NCBI GenBank assembly: GCA_947374535.1
Contig: CANCCJ010000027.1
Coordinates: 1 to 29,024, forward strand
Direction of reading: 5' to 3'
Source of the DNA: Comamonadaceae bacterium
GTDB lineage: Bacteria; Pseudomonadota; Gammaproteobacteria; Burkholderiales; Burkholderiaceae
DNA: 29,024 bases
Shown here: positions 26,830 through 29,024 of the stretch, piece after piece
How positions within the stretch are numbered: the stretch's first letter is position 1
How the letters are laid out: each line of letters opens with the position of its first letter
Made by a program: the position numbers and the translations under genes
The notes under the pieces: model-generated
Databases searched by the model: none
What the model was told of the DNA's origin: nothing
What the model saw: only the letters and a program-made list of their open reading frames with translations

Positions 26830-29024
26830 TCATTTGCCAGGTGGTTTTTCGTTGATCACCATCACCGTTTCCACCCCGCCCACACCCACTTTGAGTTGCA
26901 GCGGAAATGCATCGGGTGGCACGGCGGTGGCCACAAAGGTTTTGCTCTCGCCGTCGTAGCGCAGCCATGCGGGCAGTGGTTTGCCATCCATCTGCGTCAC
27001 GCGCACATCCGCGTTGGCTGCCGTAGCCGCTGGCACATGTGACGCCAGTGAGAACGAGAAACTGCTACCAGGGGCTGCGGCCTCTGATGACACGGCCACA
27101 GTGATCAAACCTGTTTGATTGGCCGATGCCGGACGTGTCACCGCCACCGTCACTGCGGGGCCCTCGACAGAGGCACCACTTTGCTGCGCGGCGGGTGTTG
27201 CCACTTTCACAGCCTGCACATTACCCATGGACGTTTCAACGCGAACGACCAAAGTTCCTGCGTTCACTGCATTCAACAACTGTGGGTGGTTGATCATCAC
27301 GATGCCGCCTTTGTAGAGGATTGAACCCGACCAAGCGTTTTTCGGATTGAACAAATCAATCTTGGCGCTGCCCGCATCAAAGTTAGAGTTGCCTCCCACT
27401 TTGATCGGACCACTTTGGATGATGTCAAAGCCGCCGCTGTTGGCGGTGATCTTTGCGCCAAAAATAGAGGTGCCTAAATCTAGCTTTCCAACGCTCTTGA
27501 GTTCGGTATCACCCACGGTCTGCACCTTGCCCAAGGTCAGTGGGCCACCGCTGGTCAGGCTCAACTTCTCATGGGTGTCCGCCGACACGGCACCGGCAAA
27601 GCTGTTCGATGCGTTGGTCAAAGTCACGCTGCCAATTGCGGTGGTCACGTGGGTCTCGCCGCCAATGGTCAATGCGCCCGTTTGTGTGAGGTCGCCTTGG
27701 GCCACATTGGCCATGAAATCACCCGACACCACACTGGCCCCCAGCGTCAATGCAGAAGCCGTCTGAATGGTGGCGTTCACAGCATGAAGGGACACAGGCT
27801 GCACAAACGTGTTGGCTTGCGCAAGCACCACGTCACCCTGCATGGCGTTGAAGGCGCTGGCGCCAGTCACATTCAATGCACCTGTTTGCAGGATGTTGCC
27901 TGTCGCGGCGGTCACATTCAAACTGCCCGTCACCGTGCTGCTCGCCAAGGTCACGCCATTGCTGGCAGCCAAGCTCACATCGTTGGCTTGAATCGTGATG
28001 GCGCCACCAAAACGGTTCGGCAAATTCGGCAGAGCGATGTCGCCCGTGCCTGCATTGAGAAGGCTGGTCCCTGTCACTGCCAACGCCGCCCCCGAGTTCG
28101 CGCTTTGAATGATGTTGCCGCCTTGCGTCTGCACATTCAGGTTGCCGCCTACTGAGGCGTTGCCCAAGTCCACATTGCCGCCCTGCGTGTTGGCGGTGAG
28201 ATTGCCGGCCACGTTGGCGCTGCCAAAGCTCACGCGGCCCGCCGTGCTACCCATGTGCAGATCGCCGCTGATGGTGGCCCCGCCCAAGTTCATGTCATCG
28301 CGGCTGACCAAGTTCAAGTCGCCGCCGGTGATGAAGGCGCTGCCCAAGTCAATCGAACCATTGGGCGCACGCAAGCTCATGGGGCCAGTGTTGGTCACGC
28401 TGGCCAATTGCAAATCACCGCTGCTTGCCACTGAAGTCGACACGCCTTGTAGGGCGAGCGATCCGGCAAATAGGTTCGATATGTACCTCGGCGGGTTCAC
28501 GGAGGTGTCATACCCTTCGTAGTCCAGTGTGATGGTGCCTGTTCCAGCCGTGACTCTCGTGGCGCCCATCACACTGAACTGGCCAGTTTGACTCACAGGG
28601 CCACCCGAACTTTGCACCGTCATATCACCCGACACAATGGATGCGCCCAACGAAACCGCACCGCCTTGGCTGTTGACAACCAGGTCACCCGATGTCGTGA
28701 TGCTGCCCGTCGTCAGCGCACCTTGTGTTTGCAGCGTCACCGTGCCTGCACTTTGCAATGGTGCAAGGCTCAACGCAGACGCCGTGGTCACGGACACATC
28801 GGCCCAAGACCCTTGGTTGGCCTCGTTGAATGCAAGCACGCCTACAAACCTGTTGTGCGCGCTCGTCAATGCCGCCAATTGACGGGTGCCTGTGTCTGCA
28901 GTGAACGTGGTGGTCCCGCCAATCGTGAGACTGCTATTGGCTTGCTGCGATAGTCCGCCCGCCCCCGTGGTGACATGTAAATCACCACCGATAGCAATGG
29001 GCGCCAACACTTGTGCCGTGTGGC
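26830..29024 (-). CDS. Filamentous-haemagglutinin-like beta-helix repeat protein, C-terminal part (5' end outside window)
   Basis: The frame is open to the window edge, giving at least 731 residues; the GTG at 29010 is internal. The sequence is rich in G, T, S, N, A and V and built from beta-helix coils such as SGDLHMGSTAGRVSFGSANV, AGNLTANTQGGNVDLGNASV and GGNLNVQTQGGNI. Longer units contain LTQTGALTIGGETHVTTA and NASNSFAGAV. This is the pattern of large exported FHA-type or autotransporter-like surface proteins. The last 150 or so residues differ: no coils, a segment rich in A, V and T, then PLPAWLRYDGESKTFVATA, resembling a putative-Ig/cadherin-like (He_PIG/CADG) fold, and a short end INEKPPGK. 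No autotransporter barrel follows, so a two-partner-secretion route with a TpsB partner elsewhere is plausible (inference). Confidence 0.8.
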   Translation of the reverse strand, partial: HTAQVLAPIAIGGDLHVTTGAGGLSQQANSSLTIGGTTTFTADTGTRQLAALTSAHNRFVGVLAFNEANQGSWADVSVTTASALSLAPLQSAGTVTLQTQGALTTGSITTSGDLVVNSQGGAVSLGASIVSGDMTVQSSGGPVSQTGQFSVMGATRVTAGTGTITLDYEGYDTSVNPPRYISNLFAGSLALQGVSTSVASSGDLQLASVTNTGPMSLRAPNGSIDLGSAFITGGDLNLVSRDDMNLGGATISGDLHMGSTAGRVSFGSANVAGNLTANTQGGNVDLGNASVGGNLNVQTQGGNIIQSANSGAALAVTGTSLLNAGTGDIALPNLPNRFGGAITIQANDVSLAASNGVTLASSTVTGSLNVTAATGNILQTGALNVTGASAFNAMQGDVVLAQANTFVQPVSLHAVNATIQTASALTLGASVVSGDFMANVAQGDLTQTGALTIGGETHVTTAIGSVTLTNASNSFAGAVSADTHEKLSLTSGGPLTLGKVQTVGDTELKSVGKLDLGTSIFGAKITANSGGFDIIQSGPIKVGGNSNFDAGSAKIDLFNPKNAWSGSILYKGGIVMINHPQLLNAVNAGTLVVRVETSMGNVQAVKVATPAAQQSGASVEGPAVTVAVTRPASANQTGLITVAVSSEAAAPGSSFSFSLASHVPAATAANADVRVTQMDGKPLPAWLRYDGESKTFVATAVPPDAFPLQLKVGVGGVETVMVINEKPPGK
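28141..28440 (-). repeat. Degenerate 60-bp tandem repeat encoding 20-residue beta-helix coils
   Basis: Five consecutive units with an exact 60-bp period begin at 28141, 28201, 28261, 28321 and 28381. On the plus strand each has a start like TTGCCGCC or TCGCCGC and a middle block like GCGCTGCCCAAG about 20 bases in. On the minus strand they encode coils of the form (S/A/G)G(D/N)L-x(4)-...-G-A/S-x-(I/V). No insertions break the register, as expected if one coil equals one helix turn. Confidence 0.75.

Overview
The window is dense, moderately G+C-rich bacterial chromosome with almost no intergenic DNA; the largest gene-free gap is about 155 bp. Gene content and order (yciB-bolA-ppiC, a full-length RlhA-type U32 protein, one-polypeptide purL, map-glnD, hpt-smc-zipA-ligA-def, dapC-dapD-dapE-prmB-yheS) fit a betaproteobacterium of the Burkholderiales, most likely Comamonadaceae (Limnohabitans/Rhodoferax-like). 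That placement is inferred from remembered protein families and gene order, not from a database search. I see no rRNA, tRNA, CRISPR array, insertion sequence or prophage.

Layout. 1-1610 (+): the end of yciB, then bolA and ppiC, closed by a strong intrinsic terminator. 1627-3635 (+): rlhA, a 23S rRNA hydroxylation gene broken by one apparent missing base near 3288, which leaves a 563-aa front part and an out-of-frame C-terminal part. 3632-7663 (-): purL. 7819-11238 (+): map-glnD. 11235-19194 (-): a tightly packed cluster read hpt, smc, zipA, ligA, def. 19236-25381 (+): dapC-dapD-dapE (succinylase branch of lysine/diaminopimelate synthesis), then prmB and a YheS-type ABC-F ATPase, the last three joined by ATGA start/stop overlaps. 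25430-26763 (-): a two-gene membrane cassette (a 171-aa protein of unknown function and an HTTM-like multi-pass protein). 26830-29024 (-): the C-terminal part of a large filamentous-haemagglutinin-like repeat protein that runs off the window.

How the genes work together. Most of the window is housekeeping: purine synthesis (purL), nascent-protein N-terminal processing (def, map), nitrogen signalling (glnD), DNA replication/repair, chromosome organisation and division (ligA, smc, zipA), cell-wall/lysine precursor synthesis (dapCDE), and ribosome modification or function (rlhA, prmB, yheS). The last 3.6 kb looks accessory: a cell-surface adhesin-like protein and a small membrane cassette.

Main observations: (1) the rlhA frameshift; (2) three transcription-unit heads (rlhA, map, dapC) that carry the same GATAAT-N7-ATG arrangement with no Shine-Dalgarno sequence, predicting leaderless mRNAs; (3) a -10 element between dapC and hpt that reads well on both strands; (4) a stand-alone histidine-phosphotransfer (Hpt) gene heading the smc-zipA-ligA-def cluster; (5) the HTTM cassette with an 11-bp-period direct repeat at its promoter; (6) an in-register 60-bp repeat block in the adhesin gene. 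I found no clear evidence for a wholly new multi-gene system.
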